Shown piece after piece: positions 13,801 through 24,241 of a DNA stretch of 64,000 nt. How positions within the stretch are numbered: the stretch's first letter is position 1; every line of letters begins with the position of its first letter. The position numbers were made by a program, and so were the translations under genes. Source of the stretch: Hortaea werneckii (Eukaryota > Ascomycota > Dothideomycetes > Mycosphaerellales > Teratosphaeriaceae); the NCBI GenBank assembly GCA_037044905.1, contig JBAOKB010000024.1:310001-374000 (forward strand), in the 5' to 3' direction. The notes under the pieces were generated by a model. That model had not been told where the DNA came from, did no database searches, and saw only the letters and a program-made list of their open reading frames with translations.

Positions 13801-14959
13801 AGCCGATTCTACGGAAGGCTGTACTTCCGCCTATTTTCATCATTATTGTGCGAACTTTGGGCGAGCCGTTCATCGATCAGTCCAGAGCAAGAGCCTGCAG
13901 TCTTCCAAGCCTTCGCCGATGCTTTGCTATGCCTCCAGCCGCGCTTCATTGGCGGGTTTGCTTATCCTTGGTTGGGCTTGATTAGCCATAGGTTGATGAT
14001 TCCGGCATTCTTGACGGGCAACGCCAGATCCAACGGCGGCCAGACATTTGCCAAGCTCATCTCTGCAATGCTGACCAACCTCGGTTATCTCGTTGGCACG
14101 CCGGAAGCGACCAACGCTATCCAAGAGTGGTACAGGGGTGCCATCCGCTTTATGCTCATGTTACATCACGACTTCCCGGAGTTCTTGATTGAGAACCATG
14201 TTCAGCTCAACAGCAGCGTCCCGACCGGTTGCGCGCAGATGCACAACATTATAAACAGTGCCTGCAGCAGAGGGATCATGGAGCAGCAGCCGGACCCATT
14301 CACACCTGGCTTGAAGGTCAACAGGCTGGATCAAGTGCGTCAAGCACCGGTTGTGGAGAGCAATGTCGATAAGATCCTCTCCGATGCTGGCGTCAAGGAT
14401 ACTATTGAGCGCGTGTGCACGAGCTCAGACCTACGAGATGAGGATGCAACGACCATCAGCAACGTTCTGACGGCCGTTTCTCAGACAGCCAGCGGTCCTC
14501 TAATCGTCAACTCCCTCATTGCCTACATGGCTATCCACGCGACAACGACGTCGTCCGTCTTCTCCTCTGCAGCCGCACCCGCTCGTCTCCTCGAGCGTCT
14601 CCTCCGCTCAACCGACCACCAGACTCGCTACCAGCTTGTAAGCGCCATGATGAACCAAGTCCGCTACGCCAACGCGCACACGCATTACTTCCACCGCCCT
14701 CCAGCATCTCTTCTCTGTCAGCGCCGAAGACGTGCAGGAGCAGATCATGCGTGTCCTGGTCGAGCGGCTGATGGTGCCACGGCCACACCCTTGGGGCGTC
14801 ATCGTCATGATCTTGGAGATGGTCAAGAATGAGAACACGAGGCTGTGGGACAAGGGGTTTATGAAGGTTGCGCCGCAGGTGCAGAGTATGCTTATGAACC
14901 TGGCCCAGAGCCAGGAGAGGGTCGGGGCTACGAGGAGCCCGTTTGCTGGTGGTGCTTAG
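7803..14959 (+). CDS. NOT1: CCR4-NOT complex scaffold Not1
   Basis: Not1 is the scaffold of the CCR4-NOT complex, which removes poly(A) tails and represses transcripts. Exon 1 is 7803-8982, the intron 8983-9037 and exon 2 9038-14959, giving about 2,370 residues. The first ~250 residues are Ser/Pro-rich and low in complexity; the ATG at 7998 (MSFPPPPHSP) is an equally good start. Helical repeats follow. The CAF1-binding MIF4G region is at about 11300-11800 (NFQGLYLQLLESFNKKV, LRLNLKFEIEVLCKDLNL), the CAF40-binding DUF3819 region at about 12020-12290, and the C-terminal Not-module region ends with HTHYF and RPHPWG. Frame breaks lie near 9098, 10028, 11284, 12888, 13484, 13738 and 14690. At each the homologous protein resumes in another frame; six fit a one-base loss, the last +1 or -2. 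Identity is secure. Confidence 0.93.
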
Positions 14960-15726
14960 GAAGTGGTTCTATGGTCAAAATTGAAGAGTTCCAGTCTAGG
15001 AGCAGAGGAAGGAAATGGAGAGAAGAAGTTGGGAAGGGACAACCAAAAGGTGATGGTTCCTTTACCTTATGCAAAAATTCCCGTGTACATCTTTTATGAA
15101 ACGTGAGACGTTAATGACGGGCACGTCGTTGCGGAATTTGGACAGCAAAGGGAGAAGCGGGAAGGCGTTCCTTAAACGGCTGGCGGACCTTGCAATGCCT
15201 CATCATACTCATCAAGAGGAGGGAATAAAAGGCGCAGGATCACGAAAGCAGGGGTGGGCAATTGTACAATTTATATGCATTGGGTTGGAGTTTGCTTTCC
15301 AAAGTAGATGAGACAGACGGCTGAGGGCACGAAGTTTCTTTGTAGTGTAGAATAGTGCTTAATGTGTCTTGTTTCCAATTCATCTGATGAGTCTGCTGTA
15401 AAATACGGACGTTGTCAAAGGGTTGGTCAGGTGAACGCCACACCTGTCACGGTGCAAGTGTGTAGCATGTGCGCTCAAGCCACGAAGATGAGGGGCAAGT
15501 GTCGTTCGATCCGCGCCTCGTCTGGCGTCACCCGGCGCAGGAGGGAGTGGGAAGCTTTAAACTATGTCTCGCAACCTTAACCTATTCCCACCACCACCCT
15601 TCGTCATCTCCTAGAACATACACTCATTCACTTGGACCTCTTTGCCTAATCCGCTGTTCAGCGTCATTATTCCCGGCCGACCTTGACTCTGCATATCGAG
15701 TCTGTCTCCATCATCCATTACCCAAG
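14960..15726. other. Intergenic, NOT1 3' flank and KES1 promoter
   Basis: No gene seen. The stretch holds the 3' end of NOT1 and the upstream region of the sterol-binding protein gene. The part from 15590 is pyrimidine-rich (CCACCACCCTTCGTCATC), as often seen in fungal promoters and 5' UTRs. Confidence 0.4.
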
Positions 15727-17033
15727 ATGCCTGAGCAAGAAGCAGCGGCAGTCCCGCCGCAGGCAAGGGTTCATGGTCTTCCTTCCTCAAGGTGAGTGAG
15801 TGAATAAATTCCGAATCAGATGGAGTGTCCTCAGTATGGCAGTGTAGCATGGTATGGCATCCCAGTCGCTAACACTCCGCCCAGTCGATGGCGTCGTTTA
15901 ATGGCGACCTCTCGTCCATGACCGCCCCCGCCTTCATCCTCTCCACCACCTCCCTCACCGAGTTCTCCGCCTACTGGTCCGAAATGCCTCGTCTTCTCAC
16001 TGCGCCCGCGAAAGAGTCCGACCCTGCGAAGCGGACAATGATGGTCTTGAAGTGGTTCCTCAGCACATTGAAGCAACAGTACGCCAGTCGCAACGAGAAG
16101 CTGGGCAGCGAGAAGAAGCCGCTGAACCCTTTCCTCGGCGAACTATTCCTGGGCAAGTGGGAGGATGAGGAGGGCACGACACAGCTAGTGAGCGAGCAGG
16201 TCTCACATCACCCGCCCGTCACGGCTTACAGCATCGGAAATGAAAAGCACGGCGTGCGCCTGCAGGGTTACAATGCCCAGAAGGCGTCTTTTAGAACCAC
16301 GATCAACGTCAAACAAGTCGGCCACGCCATCCTCCACCTAGACCAGTACAACGAAGACTACCTCATCACCTTCCCACCCTTGCACATCGAGGGCCTCATC
16401 ACCGGCTCGCCATACGTAGAGCTCAACACCAACTCCTACATCATCGGCTCCAACGGCTTCGCAAGCCGAATAGACTATTCCGGCAAAGGCTGGGTGAGCG
16501 GGAGCAAGAACAGCCTGCACGCCACCGTCTACCCGCACGGCAAGGAGAAGGAGAAATCCGCGATCCTCTACACCGCCGACGGCTCCTGGACCGACTCCTT
16601 CGTCATTAAGGATGCCAAGAAGCAAACCGTGGACACGTACAACGCGAAGAAGGAGCCCAAGACGCCGCTGCAGGTGGCCCCGATCCCGGACCAGGATCCT
16701 CTCGAGTCCCGCCGCGCGTGGCAGAAGGTCGCCGACGCCATCCAGAAGGGCGACATGAACGCCACCTCGACCGAGAAGTCCATTATCGAGGAGCAGCAGC
16801 GCGCGCTGCGCAAGAAGGAAGCGGCGGAGAAGCGCGAGTGGGAGCGGCGATTCTTCCGGCGTGCGGACAGCCATCCCGTCTTTGAGAAGTTGTTGAAGGA
16901 GGTTCCCGGCGGCAGTCTGGAGAAGGATCAGACGAATGGGATTTGGGTCTTTGATGCCGACAAGGCGAAGGATGCCAAGTCGCCTTTTTGTCCGCTGAGT
17001 GTCGAGCTTAAGGATGGGTGGCCGAGATCGTGA
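15727..17033 (+). CDS. KES1: Oxysterol-binding protein homologue (Osh4/Kes1 type)
   Basis: A soluble sterol/PI4P transfer protein acting between Golgi, plasma membrane and other membranes. Exon 1 is 15727-15791, exon 2 15885-17033, about 404 residues, the length of short Osh proteins without a PH domain. The family signature EQVSHHPP is at about 16195. Other landmarks are the N-terminal lid region (FNGDLSSMTAPAFILS), KKPLNPFLGELFLGKW, and WERRFF near the end. Exon 1 has a frame break near 15773: MPEQEAAAVPPQARVH is read in one frame, but WSSFLK, which joins correctly across the intron to SMASFNGDL, lies in the next. One base appears missing. Without this correction a start at 15888 would be called wrongly and lose the lid. 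Confidence 0.9.
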
Positions 17034-17929
17034 GGGGGACTCGTTGTTTGATTTTTGATGAAAAGGGGGGTTGTATGATTTTCTTTCTCATGATGAGCGT
17101 ATGAGTTGTTAACGAAACAATGGGGTGTCTAGCTGACGAGGCATGGTGTGCTAGACGTCTTGCGAAATGGAAAATAAAAGAATTTTTGCACATGGTCCCC
17201 CTTTCGGAGCCTTTTCATTCTCCACCGCTTTCGGTTTCTATGCCCTCGTCTTTCTACTGTAATATATGAGGAACCAGGCGGCGCTTGTGAGGCATGATCT
17301 CGTGTGAGATTATCTGCGGCCTGGCTGTAAAATTGTGAGTAGCCCTCCATCGTGTAGATCAACAGAGCCTTGATCCTGGTCAAGTTACAAGAGACCCGCC
17401 AGTTGAGGACAATGGGATTCCACGCGTTGAAATGGACGCCATGAGGCTTTCTTCATCAGGTCTTGAGGATGAGTGCAATAAAGCATTTTACACCTCTCGC
17501 CATTGAATTGCATAACCTGGGTTACACATACTGACCGTATCCGAGGTGCTGAAAGGAACATCATGGAGCCATGCCAGCAGCATTGGTGAAGAGAAGGACT
17601 GGTGCAACAACTCGTAGGCTGACCCTGGGTAACACCAACCCATAGGTGGGCTAGCTGAAGCGGTAAACACATTGTCATGCCCTCCTGTGACAATTTGGAT
17701 GATAAGGGTAATCGTATGTGTTTCCGAAGCCAATTCTGCCAATGCGGTGACTTATCGCGAAGGGCGGGATCGAGTGCTATGCAACAGCAACCTATTACTT
17801 GGGATCACTACGTTCCTTGCTGTACCTCTACACCTACAAGAGTACAAATGGTTCAACCCAGGGCACTGTGTGTCTGATGATACTAAACTCCTAGCTCTCG
17901 CTATATATATGAGGTGGGTCCTATGCAGT

Positions 17930-18092
17930 CTAACTTGCTAAAAGAATCGCAAAAACCGAACGCATCTCATTGCTATAGAGGCAGCTTTGTTAAGTAAAGG
18001 CACGATATAGTAGCATCTAGAGCGAAAAAGCTAACGGGCATTCATAAGTATGGCGCGGTATGAGGGTTACTACATCGAGTTCGAACTGTACG
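17930..18092 (+). repeat. Dispersed repeat, copy 1 (plus)
   Basis: This stretch matches the reverse complement of 22937-23110 over about 160 bp with small gaps. Shared strings in order: AGAATCGC, TCTCATTGCTATAGAGG, ATATAGTAGC, ATTCATAA, GCGGTAT and CTACATCGAGTTCGAA. A more diverged copy is at 29200-29345. No coding capacity. It could be part of an old transposon terminal region or a short non-autonomous element; I see no target-site duplication. Confidence 0.75.
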
Positions 18093-18537
18093 TCAGGATC
18101 AAGCGCCTGGGGAACAGAACTGCCTCAAGCAACTCTGACCCCTCATGCCTTTGCAGCGGCACAGTAGCCTCATGATGACGTGTTGCGCGATTGCTCACTC
18201 TGCGCAGGTAAATCAGACTGGAGAACGCACGAGCAGAATTCCCATATTCGGTGTATGTATTTGCATTGTATGAAGCGAAAGTGCAACAAAGAGTATCATA
18301 ACGCATTCCGTATCGTTCCACATGAAGTAGCAAGGTCGCTGCAGTTCCCAACGACTCCCCAGGACAGGGGCCGAAGGTCTAGGAGATGTAGGGGATCTGT
18401 AAGTAGACCCCTTCTCTCCTCGTTCGTGAACGAGGACGTTGGCGACCGCAACTCCTCAACCGTTGACGTCTGCCATGAGTAGTGTCAGTTATGTCTGATC
18501 GTCTGAGTGAAGTAGATGTGATTGGCTTACAGCATGT

Positions 18538-18894
18538 CTATAGCGCCTTAGGTAGACGCTTCCAGGGCAGACGAGCCGCTCGCTTAGCGACGCGGTGGTA
18601 GTTGTACGGGCCTACAGTCTCATGCCTGATGGGTAGGGCAAGGCTGATCCAGACTGGGATGAAGGCGGTGGTCGTTGCGAAGAGAGCAGACCCGCTGTAG
18701 AGCATCTTGTTGGTGATTCCGAACATGTTTGCCAGATACTGAGCGTTTCTGCTCTGCTTGTGGGCGACTGGTTCGGTTGCTGACTTAGAAGCAGGACAGA
18801 TTTGCGTCGCTGGAGAGTAATCCCACGTATCCAGCGTGAGAGTATTCAAAAAGGGGGCAAACCGAGATGATATGGTGAAGTTTTGGTAGGACAA
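18538..18894 (-). CDS. Doubtful small open frame, 118 codons
   Basis: I do not recognise it. The frame begins MSYQNFTISSRF and has one hydrophobic stretch (ALFATTTAFIPVWISLALP) that could span a membrane, then a basic C-terminus (RVAKRAARLPWKRLPKAL). The mix of aromatic and charged residues looks more protein-like than neighbouring frames, but there is no other support. It may equally be a chance frame in a gene-poor stretch. Confidence 0.2.
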   Translation of the reverse strand: MSYQNFTISSRFAPFLNTLTLDTWDYSPATQICPASKSATEPVAHKQSRNAQYLANMFGITNKMLYSGSALFATTTAFIPVWISLALPIRHETVGPYNYHRVAKRAARLPWKRLPKAL

Positions 18895-20093
18895 GGAAAT
18901 GAAAGCGAGACGGAAAGATTCTCAGGAGGTATAGGACTCTTATACGTGACTTCAGAGGTGGGATCCTTCGAGACCTGGAAAATGGCACGTACAATGTACC
19001 TACCCCGCGCGCGCCCATGTCACACGGCAGGATGGTCTACGCCACTCATCATGGTTATACGTACCCCATGGGGTCAGTACGTACTTGTCGGTGCCCAATG
19101 TCGAGAGCGAGCTGGCCTAGGGGTAGAGCGCTTCGCCTGACCGGGAATTGTTCTGGCGAGTATTCTTATCGTCATGTAGCATTCGCGAAACTTGTCGCCA
19201 TTTTTGGCGTGGCTAGGCGCTGTAGCGAGTACCACCGTACTCTCGACTTAGACTATCTCCTGAGCTGATGGTCGACTCAAAAGATCTGTCCCTACATGTC
19301 CCCTGGAACAAGGGATCTAGCCGCCTAATTTGAAGACGAATGGCGCAACGAGCGCCTGGGTTAGTTGGCTTTGAAACAACTCAACCTCTTGGGAGAGTCG
19401 AGCCGCTGGATTTGGCGAAGGTACGTTCCAGTATGTATATCAGAGCAGGCGTAAGCAAACACAAGGATCCTCGCCGTCGTGATTGGTCGTTAGCCGAAGG
19501 GAACTCGCAGACAATACAACATCCGAGTGGTACGTAGAGGTACGCTGCCCGTGGGGAAGCGACAAGCGAAGCCCAAGTGCGTCGCCTCTTGATTTGTCCC
19601 CGTTGGACTGTCTTTCTGAGTCTTGCTTACGGGAATGCAACGTCTTTAGTCTGTCGTCGACGATTTCGCCATGGCTGGCCCTGGACCTTGGGTGTTCAAT
19701 CGCTCTTGTGCTCACGGTTGGCATGGCTGTCTCTCAATCTCAGCGGACGTAATCCAGTATGTTCTAGGCACGACGAATCCAATTGTACCATGTACACGCT
19801 CTATTCGCGCTTTCTGCAGGATACGTACCGCTACGAATGGACAGTGTGTGGCAGGTGAGCTCGAGATAAACAGCTCGGCATGCACAGACTGACAGGGGGA
19901 AATCTGCGGGGAAAAGCGGGCCATGGCACGTGAGAGGAACGGATTTCCGTAACTTCATTATCGGCAAGTGAATTTGCTACTTTATACTACACACAGATGC
20001 TTGTTCGGCTGCTCATGCCTGCGGACCGGGCGTTGGTAATGTGAATACCTTCTCGTCTTCCGCCGAAGATCTCTTCCATGTCCGATCTCTCCA

Positions 20094-21881
20094 CTATACC
20101 GCGGGCGTAATTTGCCCAGAATGCAAAGGTGAGTCTCCCGGAGACGACATAACCATTGTGCTCTTCGCAGGCTCTTGCAACAGATATAGCTGTGACGGTG
20201 CTGTCGAGGGCGCCACTCGTTCCACATCCTCACCAATGCCTTGACCTACGCCCGGTGGCGTCTTCGGCAGACCACCTAGATCACCCCGATCTTTGAGCAG
20301 CGGCGTGAGGATGAGACAAAGGCCCACTGCGCATGCTGCGAATATCCAGACATAACGCATGGCAACACCTTGGGCTCCGCACAGTATGGCAGCATCGGTC
20401 GGCGAAAGCGCATCGAAATCCGGCCGAGTGAATGGCGACCTCGCCTCATGCTGCAGATGCTTTGGAAGCTGTGCCGCCATTGCGTGATAAATGATGGCAG
20501 AGCTCACCGCCGTACCAATCGCACCGCCCTTGTATCGCAGGAGGTTCCTCGTCCCGATGGCTACGGCTTGTTCGTACGCGGTAACCTGACAGCGGATCGC
20601 GTTCACCGAGTTTTGAAAGACGGACCCAGTGCCTAGCCCGATCATCACCTCCAGAAAGACGATTTGCACGGCGGTGAACTCGCGATTGACCGTCGCAAAC
20701 ACGGTAGCTGCTGACGTCCAACAGGCGAAGCCGAAGGCAAAGACGTAGATGAAGCTCTTTGCTCCTGTCCGACGTCCAGCCAGCTTTTTGATCAGCAATG
20801 CCGAGCCAGCAGACCAAGCAGCGTGCATCCCAACGTACGGCCACATCAACTGTGAGCTCACCAAGGTACTATACCCCAGCACAAACGTGAAGTACGTCTG
20901 CAAGAACGTCATGAAGGTATAGTACGCCATGCCAAAGAGCGTATTCTGGACGTAGATCACCGTTATGGTCCTGTTGCGGAACAAGCGGAACGGTACAATC
21001 GGTCTCACGCCCCTGGCTGCCAATGGCTCGAGAAAGCCGTTAAACAAAAAGGCTGGCGTGCAAACCGCAGCGAGGGCGATCAGGATGATAGAGGTTGGTG
21101 AAGTTATCGAAAACCTCTTATTCTCGGTCAACAGGATGAGCGAGCTAGCCGATGCTCCCATACCTGTGAGTGCGCCGATCCAGTCGAAGCTCTTCATGGC
21201 GCCGGCAACCTCTTTCCATGATGGCCGGGGAGCCTTGCTTGGGACCCAGAAGTACACCATTACCATCATCGCAGTTGCGAGAATGCTCTCCAGCAAGTAT
21301 TGCCACTGCCAGCCGAATCTCGATGCCACCCCTTGCCTTGCGAGTAGAGCGCCAGTGGTGAAACCGATTCCACTCCCCAGTCCGACGCTCGTCCCTTGCA
21401 CACCCTGGAACAAAGGCCTTCGCTCTTTGGTGAGGAAATCGTTCTGTGCGATGTTCACCAACGAGCTGAGGCTCCCGTTTGCAATGCCCAGTAGTGCCCT
21501 GCAGAGAAAGAACAATGCAGCAGGTCCGCGACACTGCCCTACCAGTCCGCAACCCAACGCACCCACCGAGTAAAAAACCAGGCTGGCCATGATCATCGCT
21601 CTGCGGCCGAAAGCATCGCTCAGGTATCCGAACAGACACTGCCCAATGCAGGCGCTCACCAGGCTCGAAGTAAGCGCCCAGGTGATGCTTCCCCCCGCAT
21701 GCAGGTCTTCACCGATAATAGGCAGCAGGGGACTTATCGCCATCTGATCAAGGAAGGCGAGCGCGTTCGTGAGGTTGAGGGCTAGGACCGCCTTGAACAA
21801 GCAGAGCCCCGAAAGAATGTCGGTGTGATCGATGGGCTTGTGGCGCTCCATCGAGGTGGAAAGTTGTGTTGAAAATCCCAT
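20094..21881 (-). CDS. MFS multidrug transporter, 14-TM DHA2 type
   Basis: A drug:proton antiporter of the major facilitator superfamily in the plasma membrane. The likely start at 21881 (MGFSTQLSTSMERHKPIDHT) gives 595 residues; the open frame extends 67 codons upstream, but that part looks non-coding. Motif A between helices 2 and 3 is GYLSDAFGRRAMIM. The helix-5 region has QGVQGTSVGLGSGIGFTTGA. Around fourteen hydrophobic segments can be counted, followed by a hydrophilic tail. It has no intron and no frame break. It stands alone in gene-poor DNA, and copies of a dispersed repeat lie about 2 kb to its left and 1 kb to its right in opposite orientation. Substrate unknown. Confidence 0.88.
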   Translation of the reverse strand: MGFSTQLSTSMERHKPIDHTDILSGLCLFKAVLALNLTNALAFLDQMAISPLLPIIGEDLHAGGSITWALTSSLVSACIGQCLFGYLSDAFGRRAMIMASLVFYSVGALGCGLVGQCRGPAALFFLCRALLGIANGSLSSLVNIAQNDFLTKERRPLFQGVQGTSVGLGSGIGFTTGALLARQGVASRFGWQWQYLLESILATAMMVMVYFWVPSKAPRPSWKEVAGAMKSFDWIGALTGMGASASSLILLTENKRFSITSPTSIILIALAAVCTPAFLFNGFLEPLAARGVRPIVPFRLFRNRTITVIYVQNTLFGMAYYTFMTFLQTYFTFVLGYSTLVSSQLMWPYVGMHAAWSAGSALLIKKLAGRRTGAKSFIYVFAFGFACWTSAATVFATVNREFTAVQIVFLEVMIGLGTGSVFQNSVNAIRCQVTAYEQAVAIGTRNLLRYKGGAIGTAVSSAIIYHAMAAQLPKHLQHEARSPFTRPDFDALSPTDAAILCGAQGVAMRYVWIFAACAVGLCLILTPLLKDRGDLGGLPKTPPGVGQGIGEDVERVAPSTAPSQLYLLQEPAKSTMVMSSPGDSPLHSGQITPAV

Positions 21882-24241
21882 GCTAGTGTTGGTGGAAATA
21901 ATGAGATGCACTACGGAGAAATGTGATCTGCTGTGCAAGTACGGGATGCGAAAAAGAAGCAAGGCAGGAGGGAATACAAATTTGCATAGAAAGATATCAT
22001 GTGTAGTGGGATACTCGTTGAGCTCACCGTCATATTCGCAGGAGCTACATGTAGAGGTGCGCCATGGTATCGAGAAGGCCACAAAGAGTGTTGGGTCGTT
22101 CCAGCGCCTTGGGAAGGGAGAGAAACATCTAAAGCTTCAGACCGTAAAGGTTGGGCATGACAGGTGTGAAAGAGAAACATCCCACGTTGAATAGAGCTTG
22201 CTGATGGCTATCCGGGGGAAGGTGGCACGCGGAAGGCACAGCTTCATGAGGGGAGGAATCGCTTTCTGGGTTTCGGGAAAGAGACGGATCGGATTCGCAG
22301 GTACGAGTATACTACAGTATGTAATGTAAGGTCAATAAATTTTTTAAAACCCCGAGCATTCTCTACGGACTTTATCGAGCTTGGAATGAATCGTCAGTCC
22401 GATCTCATTGCTTTGTAGATCCCTTCTTGGAAGACTGTAAAGGCCAGACGCATTTGGTGAACAAGGTATGTGAAGCGGGGGCGAGACCGCCACAATGGTT
22501 GTTACATTACCTTATGATCTAGGCGCCATGAGCGAAATGTCGCTTGAGCTCCATTGTGTGGGTCGTACCATAGCCATCGGATACATAGTGGAAGAGTCGG
22601 GCAATTTCCATGTTCAAAAGAAGATGGGGGCGGGATGAAGGCGATGGCTCTGGCACAGCGCAAAGGCATGTGAACGTAGGCGACTAAGTGTGCGAGAATG
22701 GCACTTAGATGAACCTTTTCATCACAATCGAAAAGAGAAAGCCGGTGGTATACAACATGGAAGGATACCTCTTCCCCCCCTCCCCCCAAAAAATCCATTT
22801 CACAAGGTGTAAGTGAGGTTGGGTAATACTTCGCTTCGAGAGAGCACGGCGTTCAAGGGCTCAGCACAACGAGCTGACATGATTAGATGCATCTTCTACA
22901 GGTAAGAATTGAAGGCAGTCGTTCGGCTGGAAAGCTCCTACAATTCGAACTCGATGTAGCAATCCTCCGACTAGCAATACCGCTCTATATTTATGAATCT
23001 CCGTTCCTTTTCGCCTTCGACGCTACTATATTGTCCTCCGGACAGTAATATTTCCTCTATAGCAATGAGACAATGAGATAAGCTAGATTTTCGCGATTCT
23101 TATAACAACCTTGGAAGTTCAGACTGTACCGGAGCCAGTGGTGGACCTTGCAGGTGCCCAGGCTGAGCCAGGTGGGCGTGCATTGTGGTTGCCTCAGGAT
23201 CTCATAAACGCGGGCTCCACAAGGGCCCCCTGGGATAATCACGGCTCTGCGGCTGGCCTCCACCTTCATTTTGATTGCCTCCCATGATCCAACGGCTGAG
23301 ATCCGCCGCCCTACACTTCACCGAAGCAGCCGGATCCAACCAAGGAGCCGTCTATCATCACACAATAGTCCCGAAATATCTACGCCACTTGTTTTTATAC
23401 CCGTGCGATGTGCGAGTTGCGCATTGGAAGCTGTGCAGAGTCCTCACTGTGGATGCAATACGTCCTAAGCGAGAGGCTGTCAAGAGCATGCATGGCTCTG
23501 TGTGCATGCTGTATGGCCTGTTATTGATCACATGCGTCTGTCCAGACCACCGGGGATGACTTGCCGCCGAACAATTCTCCGTCATTCCACAGGGGCCTCG
23601 GTCTACGACATGAACTACACCAGTATTCCCTAGCTCAGTCGCCTGTGTCGATGCCATCAGCACAGGGTAGGCTGGCCATTGAACGCAAAGTCATGAATCT
23701 CTCCAGGCCCGATATTCCCGCTCAGAGGATGCGCTCAGGGGTTCTTGCAACTCTTAAATACCGCTTTCGGCAGGCAGCGCGGCGGCTAAGGTCGAAGCCG
23801 AGGTGAATTATAGGCACTGCTGCAGGAACCCGCTTCCCGCATGGCATAGGGGAAAGGTTAATTTTCAGGCTAAGAACCTCATCGCTGAAGTCATGGCCCG
23901 CTTCTGCTGGCCGGTCAATCCTTCGCCGCCCTCACACGGTCGAGCAAGTCCTCGCTCCGGCTTAGCTTTACGCCACTGGTGCAATGTTGCCTTTGATGGA
24001 GTCTGGCGCAAACATTGTGTTGGATGCCGAAATGAGTCGCTTCGGTAAGTAGGCTACTTCTTCCTTCTAGGTACCCAGGTTCCAACGCCTTTGCTCTTTT
24101 ACATCTTCTTCATCGTGTTGCGGTTCCCAACATCGCGTCCTTTCTTTCTTAATACACCGGGTCGCAGACTCGCCACATTCGCTCACCAGGCTTCGGCCGT
24201 CCATTCTTTCATACTGGTAACTTGCCAAGTAATATTTAATT
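21882..24241. other. Gene-poor 2.4-kb region
   Basis: No supported gene. The left part is the MFS promoter. The minus-strand repeat copy lies at about 22937-23110, and a weaker, shorter similarity to the same family at 22384-22425. The right end is the promoter and 5' UTR of the chitinase gene. Confidence 0.5.
22937..23110 (-). repeat. Dispersed repeat, copy 2 (minus)
   Basis: The reverse complement aligns with 17930-18092. Read on the minus strand, the shared strings appear in the same order: AAGAATCGC, TCTCATTGCTATAGAGG, ATATAGTAGC, ATTCATAA, GCGGTAT, CTACATCGAGTTCGAA. It has a few insertions relative to copy 1. With copy 1 it forms an inverted pair about 5 kb apart around the MFS gene. 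Confidence 0.75.

Larger units (their letters stand above)
17034..20093. other. Gene-poor 3-kb region
   Basis: Only short, overlapping open frames, with none that I can identify apart from a doubtful 118-codon frame at 18538-18894. A dispersed repeat copy lies at about 17930-18092. A tRNA-like D-arm string near 19110-19140 lacks the rest of a tRNA. The region looks like accessory or decayed DNA between core genes. Confidence 0.5.

Noticed and set aside
7803..14959. NOT1 as a pseudogene
   Set aside because: All domains remain conserved between the breaks, with no in-frame stops or large deletions. Loss of this gene would be very harmful.
18066..18092. tRNA T-arm at GAGTTCGAACTGTA
   Set aside because: The flanks are not complementary; the string belongs to the dispersed repeat and recurs at 22939-22959.
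19105..19180. tRNA gene
   Set aside because: GGCCTAGGGGTAGAGCG looks like a tRNA D-arm, but no matching anticodon stem, T-arm (GGTTCRANYCC) or acceptor stem follows, even allowing an intron.
20094..22082. Upstream start of the MFS protein at 22082
   Set aside because: The extra 67 residues are Cys-rich and unlike the family, whereas the start at 21881 gives the usual short N-terminus before helix 1.
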